64,000 nucleotides of DNA from Dillenia suffruticosa. Taxonomy: Eukaryota > Streptophyta > Magnoliopsida > Dilleniales > Dilleniaceae. The notes below the pieces were generated by a model, which searched no databases, had not been told where the DNA came from, and worked only from the letters and a program-made list of their open reading frames with translations. Location of the stretch: the NCBI GenBank assembly GCA_033439265.1, contig JAVTVX010000024.1, positions 2,108,001 to 2,172,000 on the forward strand. Direction: 5' to 3'. Both the position numbers and the translations under genes were made by a program. Positions 26,701 to 37,756 of this stretch are shown piece by piece (within the stretch, counting starts at the first letter, position 1; each line of letters begins with the position of its first letter).

Positions 26701-28367
26701 TGGTGAGGATAGAACTTTTGTTAAGTCCATAGAGTATACCGTTCTCTTCGAATCAAGTTTTAACTGGACAGCCAAGTAGCAAGCCCAGACTTTGAATACA
26801 CTAGAAAATATGAGCTATTTATTCTTTAAAACAAGCAAGAAACAGATAATCCAGCCATTTGGATAAAAAGACCAAATACTTTCGGTCTTGAAGAAGAATA
26901 GTTTGAAAGATATAAATACTTTCAGTCTTGAAGAAGAATAATTGCTGATAGTGTAGTTGTTGCTTCTTGGGAGACTATTTACCTGGAAAACGATTTGAAA
27001 GATGTAACCCCACATTCCTGCCGTTTGGCAAACATTAGAATCATCATTAATGTTGTCATTTTTTGATGTGTCAAACACACTACTAGTGCTCTCCCTTTGT
27101 GTGGGAGCCAAGTAGGTCCCTCTCTCTGATTCCAAGTAGAAACGGTCAACCTTGCCTAAGCCACCATGTTTGTGATATTGCCAACATCCATTGATGGAGA
27201 AAAAAGATCCCATCTACAAATTAAGATACACAAACTAAGTAAGAAAAATAGCTGTAAAATAGCAACAGATTCAAGTCAACTTGAAGCTATGAAGCATCAG
27301 AAACCAAAGACACATTTTGCGATAGTTGCTTAAAAGAAAGGAGGAAACACTAACTATGAAGATTGCTCATTAAGAGGTTCTACGTTTATCCTATGGAGCA
27401 ATAAATATCTCAGAAAATTGTCTGTGTTGGCAAGAACAAGATAGAAAAGATTTTCACTTCACAATTTTTTGTATCACATATCGCTACAACTCGTTAAGAA
27501 GACTTGTAGAAGTTAATAAACATACCCCAAAATAGAGCGTGACCAATGTAAATGTCCACCTGTCATGTGCCAAGAAGCATCAGAACAAAACAGTTTGCAA
27601 AGAGAATGACTTACGGCAACTCCATATTTCATATTCCAGAACTTTTAGAAGTCTTCTGAAGTAGTGCTGAGAGATTAAAAACTGTAAAATGCTTGATGTC
27701 ACAGAATGCATCAGTGTCCTAACTATAGTTAGGAGACTTGAGTTGAATCTAAAGGATTCTTCAACTGATTGATAATTTACTGGATGCTCCCCAAATAAAA
27801 AAGAAGGAAACAATCAAAACAACTCATCACTGAAATTCATTGGGGGTTGGGCTGAAAGTCCATCTTCTGCGACCTAAGTCACTTGGAGATCAGTTTTAAA
27901 ACCATTCTATGCAACTCGGGGGCATCAGGTTGCACCCCCAGTACTGTCAATATGATTGTTCTTTCAAAGCATTTACACAAAAGGGATGATATCTCTCACC
28001 TTACTGGCTAGACTAAATGAACAGAACAGATAAAGATAGCTTACTGGGTATAGAAGTAAAAAATCCCGCTTCCATCAACGACAACATTGCCAACGAGCAA
28101 CCCCAAAAATGAAATGAAAGAAATGATTCTGTAAGCAAGTAGCCAGCCAGGATGGACTCCTTTAAAGCAAATCCTCCAGGCATCATCTTCATACAAAGCT
28201 CCAACTTTTTCTTGTTGGTTTTTACTTCTCCTTGCTCTCGAACTATTGAAGCCCTCATATTTCCAGATAATAATTGATGCAAGAATCATATTTGAAAAGA
28301 TCCATATTGCACATAGAAAGAACCTCCAGTTCAACCAATAACTTAGGTCTGTTGTGTCACCGGTCAT
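23711..28367 (-). CDS. Plant multi-pass membrane protein (At1g10660-like, possibly rolling-stone-related)
   Basis: Function is not established. Exons (high to low): 28367-28045, 27559-27526, 27213-26983, 26410-26321, 24422-24357, 24265-24174, 24065-24018, 23828-23711. They join in frame to 333 aa and every junction is GT-AG. About seven hydrophobic spans are visible, for example [53 protein letters not shown] and [20 protein letters not shown] hydrophilic acidic loop (about residues 130-175) separates the third and fourth. The N-terminus [19 protein letters not shown] matches a family conserved in land plants as I recall it. The start is the first in-frame ATG after a likely 5'-UTR splice (acceptor near 28398; a TGA precedes it in the putative upstream exon). 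The 1.9-kb intron 24423-26320 contains no recognised gene. Its neighbour ACLA matches the Arabidopsis At1g10660/At1g10670 pairing, which supports orthology. Confidence 0.85.
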
Positions 28368-29226
28368 TACTGGCTGCCAAGTACCTTTCAACAATCCTGT
28401 TAAGAAACAGATCAAGTTCTTTTTCCTTGACCCAAGTTTCCTGTTAATTTCCAATAAAGTGAATGATTCAATGTCGATGTCCATATTATAAAGGGCTGTT
28501 GAAAAATTGGCTTGGGGGTTTGTGATATCTATTGCTGACATTAGACAACAGAAAACCAAAATATTGTACTACATGGAAATAGGAAAGACAGACCAATTTT
28601 TCATAAGAAACACTAAAATGTTGATTCAATGTAACCCAAAGAAGAATAAACTCCTTCAAAGACTGTTAAGCAACCGTGATGATTGGCAAGCAATTGAACC
28701 AAAGAGATAATCTGATGTGCTAGACTTCCATGGATATCATACAACCTCCTTAAAATTTTAATGCGACAAAGCCGACATTAAAAATCGGTTTGACCAACAA
28801 AGTTAACCATAGGATTTCAATGCGCACACCGCAAAACCTAAGAAGAAAGCTTCTGGTGAAAGGCATAAATTACATTAAAATGAACGAAAAATTATTTGAA
28901 GGGCATGGCTCAGAGAAGTAGGATTTGGAGGAAGCAGACTCCTCGGGATAAAAGTACCAATTAATTGCTACATGGGTAAGTCAGTCAACTACAAATATAA
29001 GACCGAAAACACAGTGAATCCAGAAAAGAAATGGGTACGTGACAATTATAAAAATGAAATGCAAAAAGAACAGGGATTTTATGCACGTTCTTACTTTTTC
29101 TTCAATATATGGTCAGATCATGTAGAGGTAGGTAGGGACTTAACTATTTGCAGCAATTATTAGTGAAGGGCAGAAAAGAAATCAGGCGAAGAAGAAGAAG
29201 AAGCAAGTGGAAGTTGTTTAGTTACC

Positions 29227-29310
29227 TTCTGTATTTTGGGGTCAGTTCAGTGCTCCAAAGGTGTCGTTTGTGAGCTCCCAATAATGCAGCAAGAGGGAAG
29301 CATTATGATT
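29227..29310 (-). other. Probable 5'-UTR exon of the membrane-protein gene
   Basis: A GTAAC donor follows ...ATACAGAAG at 29227. Joined to the acceptor just above 28398 it gives a leader with an in-frame TGA and no in-frame ATG before MTGDTT. A short upstream open frame beginning MLPSCC lies within it. The 5' limit is unknown. Confidence 0.4.
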
Positions 29311-30765
29311 TTGTAGGCTTCATTGGTGTCGGCCTCGTGGGATAGGATTTAGGAATTTGGAGGAGCCCCCGGAAACAACCAACCCTACCACGAAGGATGG
29401 TCCAAGACGACATCATCGTTTTGTGATACTAGTCAACCTAATTCCTATTTGAGTTGGGACAATCTATTTTTTCCAATTTTTGATTATAAATATTTTTTTT
29501 TTTGTTGAAAGACTTATTTAATCTGAATTCGAAAATATGGTAAAACTAAAATCTTATATTTGTCCTCTTGAAATTAAGTATTAGGGTTTCTGAGATATGG
29601 AACCTGAATGCTAGTAAATACTCAACTAAAAGTAAAAATTCAAAGTTCTAGTGAAAGTTAAAAGCTAATAAATATTTAACTTAAAAGTAGAAATTCAGTT
29701 GCCATATAGCCCAAAGCCTTCACCACAAGGAAGAGCCTAGCGCTCGACCAGTTGAGCCGGACAAGCTTGAAATGCATAAACATTCGGTGACACAAGATGA
29801 TGCAAATATTAAAAATGACAAAACTCTTGAAACATTAAAAAATTGAAAAAAAAAAAAAAAAAAAGGGAATGCAGTAAGATGCAAAAGGCAATTTGCTCGA
29901 AAAAGAAGGATGCTTTGTGCATCATGTAAAAGCAAAAGAAATGGACATGGAGGTTAATGTTTTATGGCACAAGAGATAATCATCGCCAATGGAGTTTAAT
30001 TTCTAACCAACGATATATGAATTTAATAATATTAAACTATTTTAATTAAAATATAAAGTTTGAATTTTAAAAATAAAAAAAAAAATTAAATTAAATTTTA
30101 TAATTATTTAAATTAAATTTAATGAATTTTTAAATATCGATAATTAATTATGATAATTAATTATAAAAATAAAGATTCGTAAATGCGATGAGACCACCAC
30201 ATAGGCCCCGCCCTGCATTTAGGCGGCTGTCCCTTTAAAAGACGAGCCATTTTCAATGTAAATCATCGTAGAGACAGAGAATCATGACATGCACAATAAA
30301 GCATACTGCTGTTGGTTTTACTCGGACTTTAGCACAAGGTGACAAAAACTTTAACCCTACACACAAATGCCAATTGCCACAGCAATTTGTACCATTGACT
30401 TGTCTTCAAGAGAGACAACGACAAAATTGACCGGTGGAGATACACATGCAATAAGCCACAGATAACCGGTCCACCCATCCAAGTGACGTACGTGCACAAG
30501 AAAAATATTATTTGAGAATATATCACATATGAAAATTAAATATTTAGTTTTGATATATATTTAATTTTTATATTTTTATATTTCTATATTTATGACGACA
30601 AATTTTTTATATAAATCAAATTTATTAAAATAATTCATTCAAATAATAGAAACAATCGAGTATCAGATTTTATATTATTATATTACTCTCTATCTCTTAC
30701 AGAGATAGAACCATAATTATGGTCATCCATCTATCTATCTCTATTATAGGTACGGTTAATATCAA
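29310..30765. other. Intergenic region between the membrane-protein and CAF2 genes
   Basis: AT-rich and without a gene. It holds a poly-A tract at about 29847-29864 and, at 30535-30750, one copy of an AT-rich dispersed repeat also present at 40640 and 41230. Confidence 0.6.
30535..30750 (+). repeat. AT-rich dispersed repeat, copy 1 of 3
   Basis: It shares an ordered set of words with 40640-40850 and 41230-41460: TTTTTATATTTTTATATTTCTATAT, then ATATAAA, TTATATTATTA and a final CAT(C/T)TATTTCTATTAT-type segment. Ends are not sharply defined and no coding sense was found. Confidence 0.65.
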
Positions 30766-33700
30766 TTAGGGTTTTCCATTTGTGTCGTTTTTAAGATGCT
30801 TTGCTATGCGATCAATGGGTAATGAACCATGGGGAACAGAGGTCCCCAAGTCGTCCAACACATCATCATCGTCGTCTTCATAATCGCTGTTACAGAAATC
30901 ATCTTCGTAGTCCTCCTCAATGTCGGAGCCACTCCCAGCTTTGAAGTTAATTGTATCATCCCCAGTAGGCAGGACCAGAGCCGAAAAAGAGTGCTCTGTG
31001 GCCTGTGACATGCCTTCAAATTCCTCAACCTTCTTTAGAAGTGCATCTGGGCCAAGACCAATCTCATCTAGCAACAATGCCTTGCTCGACTCAAGTGCAC
31101 GTTTCCAAAGGGACATCATTTTGGGGCTTGATCTCACTGTATTAGTGTCTTGCTTGTCGGAGTAATTATCTTGATTACCTGAAAATAGTAACATTAGCTA
31201 TCATCCTGATGTCAAAAGTATTAGACCACTGCCCGAGCATGAAGAGACAAAAATAAATACTGGACAACTGCATACATCAGCAAAGAGGAATAATTCACAA
31301 CACCACGTGTAAGCTGCAAAATTGCAATGAGTACTGTCACGTAATCTTTTATGACTAACGACTTTGTGCTACACTAAATTCAGTATTTTAATGTCGACTT
31401 TTTTGGTATGTAGACCCCGAGTAAAAGGATCAGGAAAAAATGGCATGAGGAAGTCTCTCTGCAGGCACAACTACGAGTACTACTGGACACTGGATGTGGT
31501 CTAATGGCCACTGGTGACAAGTATCCCCATTAGATTTTCAGCATCTCCTTATCCTGGTTGGTGGATTCCATCTTTTAGTGCAGGGAGATCAGAACAATGT
31601 GGATTCCACATTTCAACCAATATAATGTTGTCCGACACATTACACTCCTTTTGTATCTAGGACCTAGAGGCTATATTCTAATCAAGAAGATTAATCTGCA
31701 AAACCATGTCCTAATTACTACATATATCAAGGTACTCAAATCACTCTTACAGCTAAAAAAGATGCAACCACTCCACATATACAAACAACAAGACAAACAA
31801 TCTCCCAACATATTTCCTATTGCACATACCTGATTCGTCCAAATTGTAGGCACCATCAATAGGAGAGGCACTGGAAACTGATGGTAGTGCTCTGTACATA
31901 GATTTCCAATCCTTTCCCCTCCACATTAATATCTGCTCCTCTTCAAAAGAAAGTAATACACAAGGGACCAGATCCTGAGAACAGACAGCAAAGAGTGGGG
32001 GATCAAAGAGAACTCGCCAGAAGTATGCACTTGTATGGCAAGCACACGATCTAAAAAGTAGAAAACCAAATGACAAGGAAAGAATCGCATTTTGCCAAAT
32101 TAATAAGTGTTGCACAAGTGTAGACTTATGTATAGCCATATTCTTTTTTTTTTTGTGGGGGGGGCACATTTACGGATGTTCTATGCATTTATTTCCTAAA
32201 GATCCAGACTAATCAAAAGCACAAATTCTGCCCCAAACATCAGCAAATCTTTTTGGGAACCCAAGCTTAGACACAGTTAAAAGTCGGCTTTAATCCTACA
32301 GTATGCACTCATATCACGATTCATATCAGCAATCATAGAAGTTACAAGTGAAACCAGCAAATCCAGTTATCCTCGCTGCAATGAAAGAATGTTGATTTTG
32401 ATTTTGATTTTGATTTTTTTTTTTTTTAAACCCATTTAGTTTTCCACCCATTGAAAGGCATTAATTTTCCATACACAAACTAACTCAGTGCAGATACTAC
32501 AAATTTGGATGACATGAAAGAAGCATCCTTACTGACCTTAAGCTTAGCGCCAATCTTCTTGTAATCACTTGGTTCCAACCCTGTGCAGTCGACCTTTACC
32601 AAAGGACTTCCTTCAAATGCATTCCTGACATCTTTTACAAGAGGAATGTATACACCATTTTTGGCTGCAGTGTCAAATAAGAATTACCACCATGTGCATG
32701 GAATAATGTAAAATGCAGCAAATATATCACTACCTACAATGATATAAATCCAAGCAATCATGCTTTATGTGCAAAGGAAAAAGCAGTAAACCCATCTTCA
32801 AAATGCAAGCAAGAACCAGAGCTGGTGACTGAACTTGTGAATCCTTTTATTAGTTCTGGTGTTTCTAATTATTAAGTGTCTATAAACATATATTGGTCCA
32901 ACTTAGAGAAGCCAAGACTGGGCATTGAATTTGGAAAAGAAAATCAATGTCAAAGAAAATAAGCAGATCGATAATGAAAAGAAACACTTCTCAAGAATTT
33001 CAAGCAACTAGAATCATTAATCACCTAATTTACAAATTGGCAAAAGATTTTTTCCTTTCTTGCGTAACTCATCAGCTTCCATTTTTGTTAATCCTTCTGG
33101 GGCTTCTTGAATAAGCTTTGGGTAGACAGGAGCAGCGGGTTTCCATAGCATGACTGGATACCGTGGACGGCTACCATAATCATAATTTCTTCCACGGAAA
33201 AGATAAATCACGCCACCAACTCGATGGATGATCTTTCCACCTGTCTTTTCCTGGAATTTCAAGAAAAAACATTCAAATGCTAGACCGAACAGCTGGGTTT
33301 AAGTTGAACGATAAAAGTGAATTCATTGCATAATTTTTTTTCCTTTTTAATTATGCACGGAAGTATTTACTCATTGGAATCACAAGTACTACCCTAAAGC
33401 ACAATTCATGTATAAAAGTCATTCTGGTTAGGGTAAAGTCTTCATATGCTTCTAGTAGGATAAACGAAGGAAACCACATGCTTACTTGGGTGTGCGTGGT
33501 CCAAAATGACATTTGGAAACTGGAAAACACCCAGTTGGCCATAGTCTGTTTAACAAACAGTTGACCTATACTTGCAATTACCCAATCCACCCCATTCTCA
33601 AATAGGCAGTTTTCATGGGCTCATTGGGTTGTACAAGAACTAAAAAACACGGCCATGCATACCATATAGAAGCAGAAGAAGCAGAAGGAACTGACAGTAA

Positions 33701-34985
33701 GATGAAAACAAAGTAAGAACCTCAAGATGCCGGCAAACATTATCCATATCAACAGTCGGAACACCTTTACATTTAACCTTGCAAACTTTCTGCCGCTTCC
33801 AATGCGAATGTATCAACTCCAACATATTATGTGTCAATCCATCCCTCCCTACATTATTCAATTAGCAACTGAATTCAGCAATCCTAGCTAACCCCACAAA
33901 TCAATTAATCCGAGAATAATGCTAGATACACCAAAAAAGTCAACTACCTGTAATCCTGAATCTCAGTTAGCACACTTCCATAGGTTGAGACATTAGAATA
34001 ATTACTATCATATGTTTTTAAGTGACCTAGAATAAGTCCTATCATGTGCCTATCCATATCTCCCTGCTTGTTCAATTAGCAACGGAAAAATTGAGCAATC
34101 CTAACTAACCCCCCAGTTCAATAAATCCAAGAATAATGCTAGATGTACCAAGAAAATGCCAACTTCCAGTAATCCTAAATCTCAGTAACACAGTTTCATA
34201 GGTTGAGACATTACATTAAATTCTATCATGTGTTCTTCACTAACCAGAATCTATAAAACATAAGATTTGAGATTTGATATGGTTGAACATTACTTGGTAT
34301 TATAGAAGACAATAACTTGCTCACCAAGATTCACCTGGCGATTATCCTTCGCAAGAGGCTGAACAAGCGCCCTAATCTCCGCCTTCTTCAATGGCTCGCC
34401 AAGAATCTCCTTTCTACTTCTCTCCTCCACAAACCTCCCCATTGGAAACTGCCGCCGCATTTCAAGCCTCTTCACTCCTTCCACCTCCATTCCCAATTCA
34501 CTCGCTGAATCAAACAGCCGAATCTTCTTCGGCTCGGACCGCTTCAGCGGCGCCTTACCAGTCCACGGTCTCGGCATGGACGGCGGCGCAAAGGGTAAAA
34601 AAGCAGGCTCGCGGATCGCCAAGGGTTTAGCCTTAGGGGTTTCAGAGTAACTAAATTGGAACTCGAATGGAGCGCCGGGGAGTTGATAGGAGACGCCGGA
34701 GTCTCCGATGATAACGGAGCGGTCGCCGTCCGAAAACATGACGTCACCATCGGAGACGGGCTTGTAATATTTGGTGCGGTAATGGAAGGATTTGAGGGCA
34801 GGATTTGTGGGTTTGGAGGGTTTTGGCGGGTTTTGGGATTTTAGGGTTTTTTTGGGAGGTGGGTACTTGGGGATTGGGATTGGAGGAGGAATCGAGGAGG
34901 AGGAAGAGGAGGGGTTTCGAGATGGTGGCTTTGGAGGGAGGTTGGAGAAGAGGTTAGGATTTGGAATTCCTGCTCTTATTGCCAT
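30766..34985 (-). CDS. CAF2: CRS2-associated factor 2, chloroplastic (CRM-domain group II intron splicing factor)
   Basis: Chloroplast protein that partners the peptidyl-tRNA-hydrolase-like protein CRS2 to splice a subset of plastid group II introns. Exons (high to low): 34985-34325, 33848-33721, 33250-33025, 32664-32537, 31974-31830, 31178-30766. They join in frame to 566 aa; Arabidopsis CAF2 is about 564 aa and CAF1 about 700, so length favours CAF2. The N-terminus is Ser/Pro-rich with few acidic residues, consistent with a transit peptide. A conserved block ([39 protein letters not shown]) precedes two CRM domains at about 225-320 and 345-430. The C-terminus is very acidic ([10 protein letters not shown], then EDDDDD), as in this family. 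The exon-2 donor GTTCTT is weak but is the one that keeps frame. Nearby INO reproduces the Arabidopsis order. Confidence 0.92.
32393..32425 (+). repeat. (TTTTGA)n hexanucleotide repeat plus poly-T
   Basis: Four copies of TTTTGA followed by about 14 T, within the CAF2 intron 31975-32536. In the transcribed sense this is A-rich. Confidence 0.85.
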
Positions 34986-35008
34986 TTTTGATTCACAATT
35001 TCATTATT

Positions 35009-35027
35009 GAGAGAGAGAGAGAGAGAG
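35009..35027 (+). repeat. (GA)n tract in the CAF2 5' region
   Basis: GA run of about 19 bases ending about 25 bp upstream of the CAF2 start codon, so it lies in the 5' UTR as a CT tract. Confidence 0.9.
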
Positions 35028-35029
35028 GA

Positions 35030-37756
35030 TGGCGTGGACGAGATGGTGTGGCGCTAGCGAATTAAACTGAAGAGCAACGGATATTTCCCTGGTTGGTGAT
35101 AGATCCACTTCATGGTCGTCAATAGATCCACTTCCAGCAGAACTAAACGAGCTCGTTTTTCTCCTGGTCGCCTGACCGGCCCAACATGTTCAGCTGGGTT
35201 CGATCAAACCTCGCCAAAACTGGCCCGCCCAAATATTTTTGGTATCATATCAATCGATTTTTAAAATTATATTCTGATTAATCTGATTCTAAACTTACAG
35301 TAACCTATTTAAAAGTATTATTCTCCCAATATAAATTTTTCCATTTGTTAAAAAAATGTATTCACTTCTCAAAATTTCATTTTTTTTTTCAAACGGAATA
35401 TAATTGTAACACAATAAAACTAACATGGACATTTTTGTATATAAATCAGGTTTAATAGTTATTAAAGGAAGCCTCGTTGGTATTTTTGTCTCAAGAAATC
35501 ATAAATTTAGAGAACCATGAAGAGGTGTATTTTTCAAAATGATGAAAATGGTAAAAAAAAAATAACGATACACTGATAATTTAAATAATCTTTATGAAAA
35601 AATTTTATTAAAAAATTTGATTTTAATTTACAAAACTCTATATTATTTAATATAAATTTTAGTTCAGTAAAATAAATAAATAAATAAATAAAAACTTCTT
35701 TTCCCTAAAGATGCACTTTCATTCCATTGCATTAATGTTTAAACATATATATTTCTTTTCTTCTTGCAAAGGGCAGTGCCCTTCTAATTGGGAAAAAAGA
35801 AAAAGGCAAACAACGTATTAAGGTTTGACAAGTCAATATGCTCCTTGCTATTTATCCATTTGACTTCCTCCTTTTTTTTTTTTTTTAAGTTAATCATCTG
35901 CAGCCCTTAAACTTTCCTATAGTTCTAAGGAACATATACATAAAAAAAATAAAAAAACTAGGGCAGCTATTGCTTCAAAATTATTGTCCATTATTTGTAG
36001 GAGAAACCCTACCCAAATAATAATTTTTTTCTCTCATCAAATGATATTCGAATGTTATCTGATTAATTTAGTTTGACTATTGTGGAATTCATTGAGAGAT
36101 TGATTTTTTCAAATTCTATTTTTCTATTCCCATCACTTGAATCCGAGATCATAATTAAGGGAATATAACGTTTTATCGTTACATCTATAAAAGTAGTTTG
36201 GTCTTCAATAATAACGTAGAGAGAGAAGGGAAGCCTTCATTTACAATTACTACTCTAGCAATTTTGTTACAATTGTTTTGAATCAAAAATAAAAAATAAA
36301 AATGGGGGAATTGAGGTCACGTGCAAGCACATGGCAGAGTGAATGTGTTGGATGGATTAGTAACAAATGTGGGTTGCAAAGTAGGTGTAAAGACATTAAA
36401 GGGGAGGTTAGCACAAAACAAGAGAGCACAGAAAGCAGGAGCTGCGTCATCTCAAATGTCAATTAAAGTTTCTCTTTTTAAGGAAAGACAAATCCTAAGA
36501 TTCCTACTTTCCTTCTCCGTACACTCTTCTAGAAATTTCCGCTTTCCTTCTACCATGTTATGTTAGGACTCACTCCATATTTCACTTTCATTTCTTGGGG
36601 TTTTAAAAAAGAGTTGTGGATAATTACAAAGTAAATTAATTAAAATTTTCCTAATAATTTTAGACTAAATAAACTAAATATATGATAGTATATATTAATT
36701 AACTTTTGCCCGTATTCTAAATATCCTCAATTTGTTAGTATTATTATGCTAATGTAATAAACAATAAAAATTATTTAATAATTATAATATAATATAATAT
36801 ATCTTTTTATAATTATAATTTTAATTATTAAAGTAATAGAACAAGGTGAAAAACACAAGCAAAAAATTGATTAGAATATTTAAAATAAAAGAGAATTGTA
36901 AAATTTAGATTAAAATGTAAAAAGGAGAAATAAAGAGATTAGAAAGTAAAAAGGAAAATAAAGAAATGTATACAAATATACAAAAAAATTAACGGGTCGA
37001 GGGAAGGGAAATACGGAGAATTATCGCTTAACTCATTGTTTTTTTGTTAAAATAAAATTTTTAATTTGAAAAGATTGAATTTTAAAATTTAAATTAAAAG
37101 AAAATTAGTTTGGCATCGATACGATATTCTTTTTTCCAATTTGAATATTATTTTTGGGCATTTTATCATATTTGGCATCTCATTTATATTGAACCATACA
37201 GCTCTCTGTTTCTAATCGGTTCTTCCAACTTGTGCACTATTTTTTTTTAACGCACTAATTCCTACTTAAATTATTAACACATTTTAATAAGTTTAAACAA
37301 ACATTTGATTGGAAATTAATTAAAATATATTAATGTGAACGATTAGGTACGATTTAGCTCATAGTTTATATAATTTATCTAACATCACTCTATTTTGACC
37401 AATTTTCAAATAAATATTTATTTAAATGTATCAAAATATATTAATAATTTAATTATTAATTAATAAACATAGGGTGATGTGAATTACTAAGTAAAATTTA
37501 GTCCATTTCTTTTTATTCATTTTGTTCATCTAATATAATATTAATGTTAATCGAAATATGATTGGAAAGAGAGAGAGAGAGAGAGGGGGGGGGGGAGTTA
37601 ATGCCGAGAAAACAACACAGCAAACGATTCAAAATGCATCTTTTCTAGCTTTTTTAAATTCACATCTCGCACCACCTGGTCCTTTCATTTCAAATACTTG
37701 GAGTTTGCAACTCCTGTCGTCAGCATTTCCTCTGAGTTTTCACAAACACTGAAAAC
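35030..37756. other. Divergent intergenic region between CAF2 and INO
   Basis: About 2.7 kb shared by two genes transcribed away from each other. It is mostly AT-rich. A degenerate SINE-like tail lies at about 35228-35350. A short open frame at 36321-36566 has no recognisable protein. The INO-proximal end holds a GA/G tract (37569-37595), described separately. Confidence 0.6.
37569..37595 (+). promoter_or_regulatory. (GA)8-G11 tract upstream of INO
   Basis: About eight GA units run into eleven G, about 165-190 bp upstream of the INO start codon. GA-rich elements in the Arabidopsis INO promoter are bound by BASIC PENTACYSTEINE1 as I recall, so this is a plausible regulatory site. Binding here is inferred, and such tracts are also common elsewhere in the window. 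Confidence 0.5.

Noticed and set aside
28041-28559. Longer N-terminus for the membrane protein starting [11 protein letters not shown]
   Set aside because: The added segment reads through a good 3' splice site (TTCTTAACAG near 28398) and looks like intron; the family-like start is MTGDTTD.
29720-29760. tRNA-like GGCTCAACTGGTCGAGCGC word on the minus strand
   Set aside because: It resembles a D-arm, but no anticodon arm, acceptor stem or clear box B follows at the right distance. It is at most a SINE head remnant.
36321-36566. 81-codon open frame between CAF2 and INO
   Set aside because: Composition is Lys/Arg-rich but without any family signature, splice partner or promoter context.
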